Below are positions 1 through 9,367 of a stretch of 64,000 nucleotides of DNA, piece after piece. Source of the stretch: Sphingobium sp. 15-1 (GTDB lineage Bacteria; Pseudomonadota; Alphaproteobacteria; Sphingomonadales; Sphingomonadaceae); contig NZ_JABXJG010000003.1 in NCBI RefSeq assembly GCF_013375535.1, forward strand, positions 496,001 to 560,000. Reading direction: 5' to 3'. Under the pieces are notes generated by a model. It saw only the letters and a program-made list of their open reading frames with translations, was not told the DNA's origin and made no database searches. Made by a program: the position numbers and the translations under genes. Each line of letters begins with the position of its first letter. Position 1 is the stretch's first letter.

Positions 1-2
1 CC

Positions 3-269
3 AACCCGGTGAGCAATTACCTTCTCCGGATGGTGGGCGTCCCTTATGCGATGATTATGCAGGATTATCTTTCCAGCATGGGGAATATCGGGTCCGAAAT
101 AGTGGAGGCCACACGCCTGTTGATGAGAGATCGTGTGGGGCAGGAGATAAGTAGCGGAGCATTGAATGCAATCATAAGCGTTGAGCCAGATTATATCGAC
201 GCAAGTTTTACGGCTGTCGAAAGGCAATATGGATCATTCGAAAATATAGTTCATGCTGCATCGGACTAA
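3..269 (+). CDS. Tyrosine phosphatase-like protein, C-terminal part (enters from left edge)
   Basis: An open frame runs in from the window edge and ends at a TAA. The visible 89 residues contain a segment like the helix after the phosphatase loop of bacterial Tyr-phosphatase_3 proteins (LLRMVGVPYAMIMQDYLSS), then an alpha-helical tail with YGSFENI near the end. In that family this region packs against the CX5R active site, which would lie upstream of the window and cannot be checked. The protein would dephosphorylate phosphotyrosine or phosphoinositide in the cytoplasm. The first in-frame start codon here is a GTG at 9, but the frame is open to the edge, so this is a partial gene rather than a short one. 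The assignment rests on this short stretch only. Confidence 0.5.
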   Translation, partial: NPVSNYLLRMVGVPYAMIMQDYLSSMGNIGSEIVEATRLLMRDRVGQEISSGALNAIISVEPDYIDASFTAVERQYGSFENIVHAASD

Positions 270-402
270 AGGAAGATGAGCTTGCTGAGTTTCAGCAGAA
301 CTTGATTTCATATGAGAAATTATAACTTTTGTGGAAAAGCGGCATCAATGTTTTGCTGTCGAAGAGATTTAATGATCTTAGCTTGGCTTTGCACGTTTTT
401 GG

Positions 403-687
403 TTAGGTCCAGGTCCAGAAAATGCCGTTGTTAGCGATATGGTTGAGGGCCTGATCGAGGGGTCGAACGCATCCGCCCATGTCGTCGATATCTTCCCATT
501 TTCGTCGATGTGACCAGTAGGCGATTCTGACGTCGTCCCCTGTGCCGGTTGGCATGAGGCGAGCGATCGGTGCTTCGGTTGCCAACAAGTAAAGGTGGTA
601 AGCGCCTTTGTCTTCGTACCATCCCACGCCGCCGCCATTGGCTTCGTCAAACGCTTCGATGCGCAGTGCGATCTTGTCCATTTCCAT
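403..687 (-). CDS. Small conserved hypothetical protein
   Basis: A 94-residue acidic protein with a recognisable architecture: an N-terminal helix (MDKIALRIEAFDEANGG), a short beta section, then VRIAYWSHRRKWEDIDDMGG followed by PLDQALNHIA. The YWS-x-R-x-KW/DDMGG/PLDEAL pattern is typical of a small family often found next to transposons and plasmid genes, and I know of no assigned function. An in-frame TGA lies shortly upstream of the ATG at 687, which supports that start. The gene stands alone between the phosphatase fragment and a decayed transposase, so its context gives no help. A longer overlapping frame (378-731) has an unlikely residue composition and was not chosen. Confidence 0.5.
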   Translation of the reverse strand: MEMDKIALRIEAFDEANGGGVGWYEDKGAYHLYLLATEAPIARLMPTGTGDDVRIAYWSHRRKWEDIDDMGGCVRPLDQALNHIANNGIFWTWT

Positions 688-852
688 GCCGTAGCCATAG
701 CCGCCTTCGAGTCACGGCGGAACTGATTCACTTCGCCGCACGGTCAAGGCGATTGTCTTGCAACCTGTGTTGGTCGGGATTCGAAGCATGGGATGGTGCA
801 CCATCCCAGGGCCACTTTCGGCGATCCCGTTCCCCAGATACTGCGGCAGTAG

Positions 853-1709
853 CTGCAACCATGGCGTACTTGCTTCACGGCGCCCAGTTGGGAGCATGTG
901 CTCGTTCTGGTGATGGGGGCCCTGCTGGCCCCAGGCAAGCGAACCGTCAGTTCCTGTCTGCGCATGACGGGCCGGGCCGAAGCCACCAACTTTGCGAGCT
1001 ATCATCAGATCCTAAGTCGGGCCCGCTGGAGCCCCCGGGCCGTCGCCAGACGATTGCTGGGTGTTGTCGTCGAACGGCTCGTGCCAGATGGCCCTGTCGT
1101 CATCGGTATGGACGACACCATCGAACGCCGATGGGGACGTCGCATCACTGCACGGGGAATATACCGGGACCCGGTCCGTTCGAGTCACGGCCATTTCGTC
1201 AAAGCCAGCGGGCTGCGTTGGTTGAGCTTCATGGTGCTCACCCCGGTGCCATGGGCCAGCCTGATCAAGGCCTTACCGGTCCTGACCCTGCTCGCCCCTT
1301 CGGAGCGATCCGACCTTCAACGTGGCCGCCGACACAAGCTACTGACTGAATGGGCTCGGCAGGGCGCCTTACAGTTGTGCCGCTGGCTGCCAGGCCGTCG
1401 GATCATCTTCGTGGGCGACAGCGGCGCGCAACACTCATCAGCCGACTGCGGTTGGATGCCAGCCTATTCGCACCGTCCGCGGAACGAACATCACGCTCCA
1501 TGGGGCGGCCAGCGCAAAAAGGCCCGGCGCTGCCGAAGCTGAAAACCCTGCTCTCCAACCCCGCTACGACCTGGACAAGGATCATCGTCTCCGCCTGGTA
1601 TGGCCATGTCGATGGCAAGGCCCTCGATATCACATCCGACATCGCCTTGTGGTACAGGCCCGGGCAATGCCGACGCTATCTTCACCCGCGGCGAAGAATT
1701 CTTGCGTAA
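853..1709 (+). pseudogene. Decayed IS701-like (DDE_5) transposase
   Basis: The transposase reading frame is recognisable but broken. In frame 1 it has the N-terminal VLVMGALLAPGKRTVSS segment, the ASYHQILSRARW motif and VIGMDDTIERRWGRR, which holds the first catalytic Asp region, and then HGHFVKASGLRW. Around 1440-1520 the homology moves to another frame, where RPAQKGPALPKLKTLL and a WYG-x-VDGKALDITSDIALWYRPG-type segment continue the family pattern. The N-terminus is also interrupted by a TAG at 850. This is a transposase relic carrying at least one frameshift and an early stop, so no active enzyme is expected. Terminal inverted repeats were not identified, so the element boundaries are unknown. 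Confidence 0.75.
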
Positions 1710-1988
1710 GACCGTCGATCGGTCGTCGAAAAGCGGCGTCGGGAATGAGGGCCATGCAGGAAGCTACCCGATGACAATTTCGCGCTCGAATGTCCGGTTC
1801 CAGGACGGCTCCGTAGATAATAGAATATTAGTTTTGTTTATGGATTAACATAATGCGGATTATCAAACTTTTATCGTGTAAGCGCCGGATAGAAATGACA
1901 CCCCTCTGCTGAATAGAAATGACACCCTCGGGCGTCCTTAGCAGAGCTCGGTGGCATGGTCCTCCTGGCAGTTCGGGAGGACACGCTT

Positions 1989-3133
1989 ATGACGGTGGTG
2001 GCGATGAGCCATGGCGAGCTTTCGCGGTTTGATACATTGTCGCGTGCGGATCGCGGCGAACTGCGGGTCGAGGATGCTGCGCAACTGCTGGGCTTGAAGC
2101 GCCGGCAGATTTTCCGGTTGCTTGACCGACTGCGAACCGAAGGCGCTTCAGGCCTGGTGTCGCGCAAGCGTGGTCGGCCGAGCAACCGGCGTCACAGCGA
2201 TGCCTTTCGCGAGCGCGTCCTTACGATCGTCCGCACGCATTATGCGGATCGGTGGGCTGTGAGACGCTGCGACAGATGATGATCGCGGCGGGAATCTGGC
2301 AGGATCGCGCCGCGCGTCGTTCTCGCCCCTATCAACCGCGTCACCGGCGGGACTGTCGTGGGGAGCTGGTCCAGATTGACGGTTCGAAGCATGACTGGTT
2401 CGAGGAGCGTGGCCCGAAATGCACGCTGCTCGTCTACATTGACGACGCGACCAGCGAGCTGCTGCATCTCCAGATGGTCGAGAGCGAAAGCACCTTTTCC
2501 TACATGGAAGCGACGCGCGAATATATTGAGCGGCACGGCAAGCCGGTGGCCTTCTATTCCGACAAGCACTCGGTCTTCCGCAATGCCAAGGCGACGGCCA
2601 AGGGCGATGGCATGACGCATTTCGGCCGCGCGCTTGATGCGCTGAACATCGAGATCATCTGCGCCAACTCGCCACAGGCCAAAGGCCGGGTCGAACGAGC
2701 CAACGGCACATTGCAGGACCGGCTGGTCAAGGCGATGCGGCTGGAAGGTATCTCGTCGATCGAAGAAGCGAACGCCTTTCTGCCAAGCTATATGGTTCGG
2801 CACAATCGGCGCTTTGCTCGCCCAGCGGCAGACAGTCGTGATCTGCATCGCCCTCTGGCACCGCAGGACGATCTACGTGCGATCATGGTCTGGCGCGAAA
2901 AGCGGAAGATTTCAAAGGCACTGACGCTGCATTACAACAAGGTGTTGTTCATTCTGGAGCCTACTGCGATGAGCAAGGCTCTGGTAGGTAAGCGTGTCCA
3001 CATCTGCAAATATCCTGACGGCAAGATCGAGATCCGTCATGAGGGGCAGGTGCTGCCCTATCGCCTGTTCGACAAGATGCCCCGGATCAACCAGCCCGCG
3101 ATTGTCGACAACAAGCATCTGGACCGGCACTGA
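1989..3133 (+). pseudogene. ISNCY-family transposase, frameshifted
   Basis: The first section (1989-2265) is the helix-turn-helix DNA-binding part (LRVEDAAQLLGLKRRQIFRLLDR, then the basic KRGRPSNR). Near 2250 the frame is lost. Family members have roughly 15 more residues between THYADFGPT and the GCETLR helix, and these are missing here, consistent with a short deletion of a length not divisible by three. The rest (2252-3133) is the DDE core: LVQIDGSKHDWFEE, LLVYIDDATSELL, FYSDKHSVFR and SPQAKGRVERANGTLQDRLVK, the last carrying the catalytic Glu region. The ATG at 1989 is preferred over 1956. The split makes transposition in cis unlikely. Confidence 0.75.
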
Positions 3134-3354
3134 TGCTGGCAAAGCAGATCCAGGCGATTGCGCCACATCACCGGCAGCGCAACAACAATGCCCCTGCCCG
3201 CCGTGATCAGCCCGCCCATCTCTTTCCCGAGCCCGAAGCGCTGGTAAAGGTTGATCGCCGTCGCTTGGGCGGTCCCAAGCTCAAGCGCGGCCCACGGCTC
3301 AGCCAGGCTGAGTTGCGGGCGCGCGGCACGCTGGAGTTTGTGAAGGCCCGCTGA
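3133..3354 (+). CDS. C-terminal segment of the ISNCY transposase in a shifted frame
   Basis: These 73 residues start at an ATG overlapping the TGA of the preceding transposase frame. The sequence LAKQIQAIAPHHRQRNNN, then RRLGGPKLKRGPRLSQAELRARGTLEF, matches what I remember as the C-terminal tail of transposases of this group, following NKHLD. A single-base indel at about 3131 would separate the two frames. Alternatively the TGATG overlap allows coupled translation of a separate tail. It probably has no independent function. Confidence 0.4.
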   Translation: MLAKQIQAIAPHHRQRNNNAPARRDQPAHLFPEPEALVKVDRRRLGGPKLKRGPRLSQAELRARGTLEFVKAR

Positions 3355-3559
3355 GACTGTTCGAACGGCTCTGACCGAGCCCGCTGCCTGCGCAGCGGGT
3401 CCACGTCCCTCCCCTCCATGTTGCGCCCTCAGCAGGCTCTGCGCTGCGCTAGGCCGATGGCTCCGCGCAGCCCCTGCTGTCCTCAAAGAGTGTCATTTCT
3501 ATCGGGGACAGAAAGTGTCTTCTCTATCCGGCAGGAACATATCGTTTTAAATCAATAGC

Positions 3560-4774
3560 TTAAAATTTTTGGTGTTGCTTGCTTGGATCGCCATCCGATC
3601 CCGTAGCGGGCATCACCCTCATCATGTAAGCGTCAAAAAGCGGCACTGTGAACGCAGTGTCTCCATGTGCCGGACTGTAGAGCATGCCTTTTGCTATGAG
3701 GCTGTTGCGAGTTGGCGCGAGGGTCGTGACTTTCGCGCCCATGGCTTCGGCAATGTCACCAGATCGATGGGGACCAGGTCCGAGGCTCGCCATAGCGCGC
3801 AGATAGCGCTTCTCTGCTGGCGTCAGCCGGTCGAACCGCACGCGGAAGAAGCTGGCGTCCAATTCAGCCAAGGCACTTGCTGTTGCCGCCGTCACATCTG
3901 CTGCGGTTATCGGCGACGCATCTGCACAGTCCCAGCTATGTTTTCCCCACTCCTGTAGAAAATATGGATATCCTTGGGTCTGTTGGAGGATCGCGCGCAG
4001 TGCCGCATCTTCGATGGATTCTTCCTCGCGCTCGACCGGTAATCGAATGGCATCTTTGGCAGCAACGTCGTCCAGGGGCCCCACAGCAACGAATTCAAAC
4101 AGTCGCTCCGCATAAGATTTGGCTCGACCCATCTGCCCCAGCAACTGCGGGAGGCCCGCCGCAAGCATTGTGACCGGAAGCTGCTTTTGACTGGCCCGAT
4201 GAAGTGCGCTTATCAGCGCGGCGAGCTGCTCTTCTGGCACATATTGGAGTTCGTCGATCACCAACACAACGGCGCTTTTTCGCTCCTTGGCTGCCTCCCC
4301 GACTGCGACAATCAGATCCGCGAGATCTGCCTCAAGATCGCCGCTATCGGCAAGTCCTGGTTCCGGCTCAAAGTCGAGTGCCACTTCAAGATCGTCATAT
4401 TTGACCTTCAGCTTCGCAAAACCCGCCAACGCTTGCAGCGCGCGCTTTACACCTGCCGACGCCTGTTTAAGTCGATCCAACCGCAACAAGGCCGCCCGCA
4501 ACGCGGGCACGAGAATTCCAGGCAAGGATCTGTTTTCAGGCGCCTCGATGGTGACGATCGTCATCCCCTCTCCCTCTGCGGTATCCCGCATGGTGGAAAG
4601 AAGAACGGTTTTCCCAACACCGCGCAGCCCATAGAGGATACTTGGGCGCGCAGCTCGGCCCATACGAATACGATCAAGCGCTACGGCATTGCGCTCAAGC
4701 AAAGCACTGCGGCCAGCAAGCTCGGGAGGGGGCGTCCCCGCACCAGGGGCAAAAGGGTTTCGACGGGCATCCAT
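3560..4774 (-). CDS. AAA+ ATPase (AAA_16 / Orc1-Cdc6-like)
   Basis: This 404-residue protein has an AAA+ module near its N-terminus: Walker A GLRGVGKT at about residue 50, Walker B VVLVIDELQ at about 165-175, a sensor-1 type segment LPVTMLAAGLPQL, and a C-terminal winged-helix-like part (LTPAEKRYLRAMASLG). A LAGR box sits just before the P-loop, as in proteins annotated ATP-binding protein of the AAA_16 group. Such stand-alone ATPases are common on mobile elements and some are linked with defence or replication, but the role here is unknown. It has no operon partner: upstream lies an AT-rich promoter-like stretch (4790-4830) and downstream an IS end. The ATG at 4774 starts MDARRNPFAPGAG, a typical family start. 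Confidence 0.7.
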   Translation of the reverse strand: MDARRNPFAPGAGTPPPELAGRSALLERNAVALDRIRMGRAARPSILYGLRGVGKTVLLSTMRDTAEGEGMTIVTIEAPENRSLPGILVPALRAALLRLDRLKQASAGVKRALQALAGFAKLKVKYDDLEVALDFEPEPGLADSGDLEADLADLIVAVGEAAKERKSAVVLVIDELQYVPEEQLAALISALHRASQKQLPVTMLAAGLPQLLGQMGRAKSYAERLFEFVAVGPLDDVAAKDAIRLPVEREEESIEDAALRAILQQTQGYPYFLQEWGKHSWDCADASPITAADVTAATASALAELDASFFRVRFDRLTPAEKRYLRAMASLGPGPHRSGDIAEAMGAKVTTLAPTRNSLIAKGMLYSPAHGDTAFTVPLFDAYMMRVMPATGSDGDPSKQHQKF

Positions 4775-4832
4775 AGAGAGTTTATGCCAGTTTATAACTT
4801 TCCTGTAAACTCGATAAATTCCCTATACTCGC

Positions 4833-5048
4833 CTACAGCGCATGAGAGATTCGATGTGCCACAAAGGCCAAAAGCGTACAGCAAAGACACCCTCTAGAGG
4901 ACTTCTCTGCACCATAGATCAGTTCCATCAAGGTGACCGTACTGATGCACATTTGGCCGTGGTGCCGTTTGAAAGCCGCTCGGACCTCTTGAGGGCGATT
5001 TTTGATGGTGAATATGCAGATGTTGGTGTCGAGCATGAACTTGAGCAT
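4833..5048 (-). pseudogene. vapC: VapC-like PIN toxin, truncated
   Basis: The frame begins as a normal PIN-domain ribonuclease. MLKFMLDTNICIFTIKNRP carries the first catalytic Asp (LDTN), and ISTVTLMELIYGAEKSS carries the conserved Glu. After about residue 50 the homology stops and a non-family tail follows (RGCLCCTLLAFVAHRISHAL), so the later acidic residues of the four-acid site are absent. The break lies at about 4893-4900, next to the ATPase promoter region. The start overlaps the antitoxin stop (TGATG), the usual translational coupling for vapBC. The toxin is almost certainly inactive while the antitoxin is intact. Confidence 0.75.
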
Positions 5049-5278
5049 CAGAAAGCCTCGCGCTCCTGATCATCGGGCTGTTCACGCTCCGACATGAAGT
5101 CAGCAGTCACACCCTCGACATCGAACCAGCTATCCCAAGACTCGCCAGCAGGGGTGATGATTCGGACTCGACCTAGGGCGACCACATCAACCCGCTTTAC
5201 GTCATCAGGAAGCGCAACCGCCTTAGGCAACCGCACCGCCTGACTGCGATTGCTCTGAAATACAGCACCTTGTTCCAT
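5048..5278 (-). CDS. vapB: VapB-type antitoxin (AbrB/SpoVT fold)
   Basis: This is a 76-residue antitoxin of the VapB/Vag type. The N-terminal AVFQSNRSQAVRLPKAVALPDDV is the swapped-hairpin DNA-binding domain with its hallmark SQAVRLP, and the acidic C-terminus (DFMSEREQPDDQEREAF) would wrap the toxin. It should neutralise VapC and repress its own operon. The ATG at 5278 is preferred over an upstream TTG because family members begin a few residues before the xVFxSGRSQA segment. Its partner toxin directly downstream is truncated. Confidence 0.8.
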   Translation of the reverse strand: MEQGAVFQSNRSQAVRLPKAVALPDDVKRVDVVALGRVRIITPAGESWDSWFDVEGVTADFMSEREQPDDQEREAF

Positions 5279-5460
5279 GGCCCGCCTCACGGGATATGTC
5301 AATGGGATATGCCAAACTGTGTGTTAAGGGGGCGTCCTCTTCAGTTAAGATAAGCGATATTTTCCTCGAGAAGATCGGCAGAGTGTGGCGGACAATCCGC
5401 ACAATTCCTCACTCAAGACCGCTACCCAACCGAACCTCACGGAGATCGGTGCCCAGTTTT

Positions 5461-5706
5461 TCAGCGAGCGCCGAACCGATCGCGCACAACGGCTTGCGCC
5501 ATGCTCGTAGAAAGGCCCTTTGCCATGTAAAGAAGCTGGAACCCGTTTGTGGAACTGGCAAAGCACGTCATCCCATAGCCCATCCCAAGCGGAATGACGC
5601 GATGGGCCAAGCGCGTGCAGCGCAGATAGGCGCTCGGCTGAAACCGCCGGATCAGCGAAGCAAGATTCCTCCCTCTCAAAAACCATTCATCAGTAGAAAT
5701 CGCCAT
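5461..5706 (-). CDS. Possible small hypothetical protein downstream of the SNF2 helicase
   Basis: An 81-residue frame (begins MAISTDEWFLRGRNLASLI) lies in the 500-bp stretch between the VapB gene and the helicase stop, on the same strand as both. I recognise no family. Another overlapping minus frame (5345-5686) is equally long, and neither has a clear ribosome binding site, so this may be a decayed gene. Nothing else is supported in 5303-5781. Confidence 0.25.
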   Translation of the reverse strand: MAISTDEWFLRGRNLASLIRRFQPSAYLRCTRLAHRVIPLGMGYGMTCFASSTNGFQLLYMAKGLSTSMAQAVVRDRFGAR

Positions 5707-5781
5707 CGGCAGACCACTCCCCCAGCTTGAAGCGTTCCACTGATTGCCCGGTCTCGGTTTTTCGGAACAGCAATACTGGGC

Positions 5782-8700
5782 TCACCCCAGAAGAAACGCG
5801 ATGTCGTCGTCATCGAGCCCAGGCCCGCCCGTGTTCGCCTGTTCGCTCCAGAGCATGTCAGCAAGGCCCTGCTTACGCTCCTGGAGGACCAGGATCTTTT
5901 CCTCGATGCTGCCCGTCGCGATCATGCGATGGACGAACACCGCCTTTGTCTGACCAATGCGGTGGGCGCGGTCTATCGCCTGCGCTTCGACCGCCGGATT
6001 CCACCAGGGGTCATAGAGGATGACGGTGTCCGCGGCAGTGAGATTGACCCCTGCCCCGCCTGCCTTGAGGCTGACGAGGATCAGGGGAACCTCGCCTTGC
6101 TGGAAGCGGCGGACCGGACGCGCGCGATCGCGGGTGCTGCCGCGCAACTGCTCATAGGGGATGCCTATCGCGTCGAGGTCGGCGGCGATGCGGTCAAGCA
6201 TGGCAGTGAACTGGCTGAAGAGAATGACCCGTCGCCCTTCTTCGACAAGCTCGGGTAGCATTTCAAGAAGCCGCGCGCGCTTCGCAGACGCAACGCCTTC
6301 GCCAAGCCCGCGCGGCAGCAGGGAAGGATCACAGCAGATCTGGCGCAATTTGAGCATGGCGTCGAGCACGATGATCTGCGATCGCATCAGCCCGACACGA
6401 TCAATCTCGTCGCGCACCCGCGCCTGCATCAGCAGCCGCTGACTTTCATACAGCCGCATCTGCGCCTCGCTGAGTTCGATGCGTTCAGGGATGATCGTCT
6501 TGGCGGGCAGATCGGCTGCGACCTCATCCTTGGTCCGGCGCAGCATGAACGGCCGCAACCGGCGCCCAAGCGCTGCCTTGGCCGCCGGATCCCCCTGTTT
6601 CTCGATCGGCGTTCGATAGCCGTTCCGGAAGGCTTCGAATGATCCGAGCAGGCCAGGATTGGCAAGACTGGCCAGCGCCCAGAGGTCATTCAGCCGATTT
6701 TCGATCGGCGTGCCCGAGAGCGCGACGACCTGCCGCGCCTTGAGGGTGGCCGCCGCCTTGAAGCCTGCAGTCTTGGGATTTTTAAGGACATGGGCCTCGT
6801 CGAGCACGATCAGCGCATAATCCTGCTTCCCGAGCAAATCCTTATCGCGTGCAAGCAAGGCATAGCTGGTGAGCAGAATCGCGCTCCGGCCAAGCTCATC
6901 GGATCGCCCCTGGCGGTCGGCGCCGTGCCACAGCAGGCACTCAAGCCCAGGCGCGAAGCGCGCCAGTTCGGCCTGCCAGTTAGGAAGGACAGATGTGGGC
7001 GCGACAATGAGGATCGGATGAAACGCCCCTGCGTCCGCAGTCTGCCTGACATGCAGGATGTGCGTGATCGCCTGCAACGTCTTGCCAAGGCCCATATCGT
7101 CCGCGAGAATGCCGCCAAACCCCGCGTCATGGAGCGCCTGCAACCAGGCGACGCCGGTTTCCTGATAGGGACGCAACTGGGCCTGGAGACCATCGGGCGC
7201 GATATAGCCGGCGCGATCGGGTTGGTGAAGCGCGCCTGCAAGCTGGCGTAAATTCGCTTCTCCGGTCCAGGCCAGGCCGCTGCCGGCGATTTCATAGATG
7301 GTGCCAAGATCATAGCGGTTGAGCCGCAGTGGTCCCGCGCTCCGGTCGGCTACCGCAAGGCGCAGCAAGGTCTCGAGCAGCGGACGTACGAGCCCCAGGC
7401 GAATAGCCGTGAACCGCCCGTTCCCCAGCATCAAGGGTAGGCGGTGGTCATCATCGCGTGCGAGCAGATCCCCGCCGTCCTCGGCGATTAGGCGACGCAG
7501 CGCGGGAAGGATGTTCACGCGCTGGCCGTCCACCAGCGCGGCAAGCTCGACGTCGAACCAGTCGATCGGCTCCCCGGATGCAGCGGAAGGTGCCGCCTGA
7601 GGCGCCAGCGCCAGGCTGGTATCCTCGCTATCAAGCGGAACAAAAGCGTGGTACCAGTCGGGGGCGTATTCGATGAGCCAGCCCTCGGCTTCGAGAGCGG
7701 TCTTCTCATTGATAAGAAAGTCAGGATAGTTGTCTGCGGCCGTGTCCTCCAGTTCGCGGCTCATGAGGACATGATCCCATGCCTGATGATCCTTGGGCTG
7801 GAAATCTTCGAGCAGGGAAATGGGCAGGAGCAGCGTCTCGGCAAGGCGATCGGCGGCCGCCTGCTCGGCCTCGAGATCGCGTGGAAAGCATATCAGCCCT
7901 TCCTCTGTCCGTACCACCACCTCGCGCGCGGGCATGTTCGCGCGGACGCGATGCCCCTCATAATCGAACTCAAGCCGGGCGAGCTCGACGGGGGTCGGGC
8001 GAGCCTGGGTGCGGCCCCAGCTCAAAAAGCTGTCGACATAGGGTATCTTGTCGGTGAGGAAATGCAGTACTGGCCGCGGAGTTATCGGCTTGAACCGCTG
8101 AGGCATCATGATCTGGGGCAGGTGCAACGCGCCCCCGGCAATCTCTTCCCAGCGCGCGGCAAGCGCCGGGAGCTGGGCAGGCTCGATCGGCGGCATCGCA
8201 AGCAGGCGACCGGCAATCAACGGGGCTATGCCGGTATCGACAAGGCCGAGCATGTACCGGTCCTCATCGAAAAACAGGGGAGGATCGCCGGCAAAAATCT
8301 TGAGCGTCTCGTCAATGTCCTCCAGCACCAGCATCTGCCTGCCATCCTCGAGCAGCCGCCAGGCAAGACGCGCCTTCAAAGGGTCCTGCGTGACAGTGAC
8401 CGCCGGTCCATCGGGGCGCTTCCACCGCAGCAAACCGGCTTTGGCGGCCTCGAACAGCCATTGCCAGCCATGCTGGCCGATGGGCGTACCCTTGGCCGCG
8501 AAATCGCCGCCCAGTTCCTTGGCATTCATTCGCGCGAGGAGGCGCAAGCCACCCGGTTCGAAATGGGTGGATCTGTGTTGCAGCACATAGGGCTGTATGA
8601 TCTGCCAATCCCCGCCCTGTGCACGGCGTTGCCTCGCACGGACCTGAAGGATGAAGCGCGATGGCTCAGTTCCGGTCGCGGTCTTGGCGCCCTTGGGACC

Positions 8701-9165
8701 CTTCGCCTGCCGGAAAGCTCGCGCCGGTTCGATGACAAAACATAGTTGATCAGCAACAATGCGCGCGGCGAGATTATCGATGCTGACCCCTTCGAGCCAT
8801 TCGCCCAGAGGACCCGAAACCATGGATGGCGCTGCGGACGCAGCCGTAATCCTGAGGCCTGAACCTTCAGGCGAGCCGAACCGGCGCAGCGCATGGAGCA
8901 AAGCTGCGGCATGCTTGCAGCCATAGCCCACTGGACAGGTGCAATCGCTTTCGGCAAGATTTTTGGGCAATTCCGGATCGAAGATGATGGTGGTCACATA
9001 GCTGTTTCGACCGCTACCCTCGACGATCGCGGATACCGAGTTGAATTGCGGATCGAACGCGAGATCCCCCACCCTGTCCTCCAGAAAATAATCGAGGCCC
9101 GCGCGAATCATGCGCTCGTTCTGGATGGAATTGGTCAGGAGATGATCGGTGATGGCGGGGATCAT
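5782..9165 (-). CDS. SNF2-family helicase with SWIM zinc finger
   Basis: This protein of about 1127 residues is organised as in bacterial SWIM/SNF2 ATPases. An N-terminal SWIM finger is spelled CTCPVGYGCKHAAALL. A long middle region follows, then a SNF2 motor with LRPYQETGVAWLQALHD (Q-like motif), ADDMGLGKTLQAI (Walker A), IVLDEAHVLKNP (Walker B), ALSGTPIENRLNDLWAL (motif III), RVILFSQFTAMLDRI, VSLKAGGAGVNLTAADTV and IDRAHRIGQTK (motif VI). These are DNA translocases that remodel protein-DNA complexes, and their substrates in bacteria are mostly unknown. The ATG at 9165 (MIPAITDHLL) is chosen because the frame further upstream overlaps the sensor kinase and is low quality; an upstream start cannot be excluded. 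It lies about 200 bp after the kinase gene on the same strand. Confidence 0.88.
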   Translation of the reverse strand: MIPAITDHLLTNSIQNERMIRAGLDYFLEDRVGDLAFDPQFNSVSAIVEGSGRNSYVTTIIFDPELPKNLAESDCTCPVGYGCKHAAALLHALRRFGSPEGSGLRITAASAAPSMVSGPLGEWLEGVSIDNLAARIVADQLCFVIEPARAFRQAKGPKGAKTATGTEPSRFILQVRARQRRAQGGDWQIIQPYVLQHRSTHFEPGGLRLLARMNAKELGGDFAAKGTPIGQHGWQWLFEAAKAGLLRWKRPDGPAVTVTQDPLKARLAWRLLEDGRQMLVLEDIDETLKIFAGDPPLFFDEDRYMLGLVDTGIAPLIAGRLLAMPPIEPAQLPALAARWEEIAGGALHLPQIMMPQRFKPITPRPVLHFLTDKIPYVDSFLSWGRTQARPTPVELARLEFDYEGHRVRANMPAREVVVRTEEGLICFPRDLEAEQAAADRLAETLLLPISLLEDFQPKDHQAWDHVLMSRELEDTAADNYPDFLINEKTALEAEGWLIEYAPDWYHAFVPLDSEDTSLALAPQAAPSAASGEPIDWFDVELAALVDGQRVNILPALRRLIAEDGGDLLARDDDHRLPLMLGNGRFTAIRLGLVRPLLETLLRLAVADRSAGPLRLNRYDLGTIYEIAGSGLAWTGEANLRQLAGALHQPDRAGYIAPDGLQAQLRPYQETGVAWLQALHDAGFGGILADDMGLGKTLQAITHILHVRQTADAGAFHPILIVAPTSVLPNWQAELARFAPGLECLLWHGADRQGRSDELGRSAILLTSYALLARDKDLLGKQDYALIVLDEAHVLKNPKTAGFKAAATLKARQVVALSGTPIENRLNDLWALASLANPGLLGSFEAFRNGYRTPIEKQGDPAAKAALGRRLRPFMLRRTKDEVAADLPAKTIIPERIELSEAQMRLYESQRLLMQARVRDEIDRVGLMRSQIIVLDAMLKLRQICCDPSLLPRGLGEGVASAKRARLLEMLPELVEEGRRVILFSQFTAMLDRIAADLDAIGIPYEQLRGSTRDRARPVRRFQQGEVPLILVSLKAGGAGVNLTAADTVILYDPWWNPAVEAQAIDRAHRIGQTKAVFVHRMIATGSIEEKILVLQERKQGLADMLWSEQANTGGPGLDDDDIAFLLG

Positions 9166-9367
9166 CCAGCACTCTTCGCCGCAATTCACGGCCTCCGCAA
9201 TGGTTTCTGCTGGGATACATGCTCGCTGCTGACATGTCGGCGCGGGGCGGCAGAAGATAGCCGCCTGTGTCGACGCACGCCTGGTCGTAGTGAGGGGCAT
9301 CGCGGAGACGCGGATGACTGTGATGGACGCCTGGTGATCTTGGGAAAACGACAGACCCCGAGGGACG

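Larger units (their letters stand above)
1884..3532 (+). mobile_element. ISNCY-like insertion sequence, 1.65 kb
   Basis: The element is bounded by imperfect inverted ends: GCCGGATAGAAATGACAC starts at 1884, and the complement of GTGTCTTCTCTATCCGGC ends at 3532. A second subterminal copy of ATAGAAATGACAC lies inside each end (about 1913-1925, and inverted at 3489-3502), giving the paired terminal repeats seen in this group. Inside is a single transposase split by frameshifts. I could not find a convincing target-site duplication, so the element may have been rearranged after insertion. Confidence 0.7.

Noticed and set aside
1884..3532. Target-site duplication for the ISNCY-like element
   Set aside because: The flanks share only a short TATCG word that does not abut the inverted ends, so no duplication is claimed.
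7648..8745. 365-residue plus-strand frame opposite the SNF2 helicase
   Set aside because: It is antisense to the helicase body, with shadow composition and no ribosome site.
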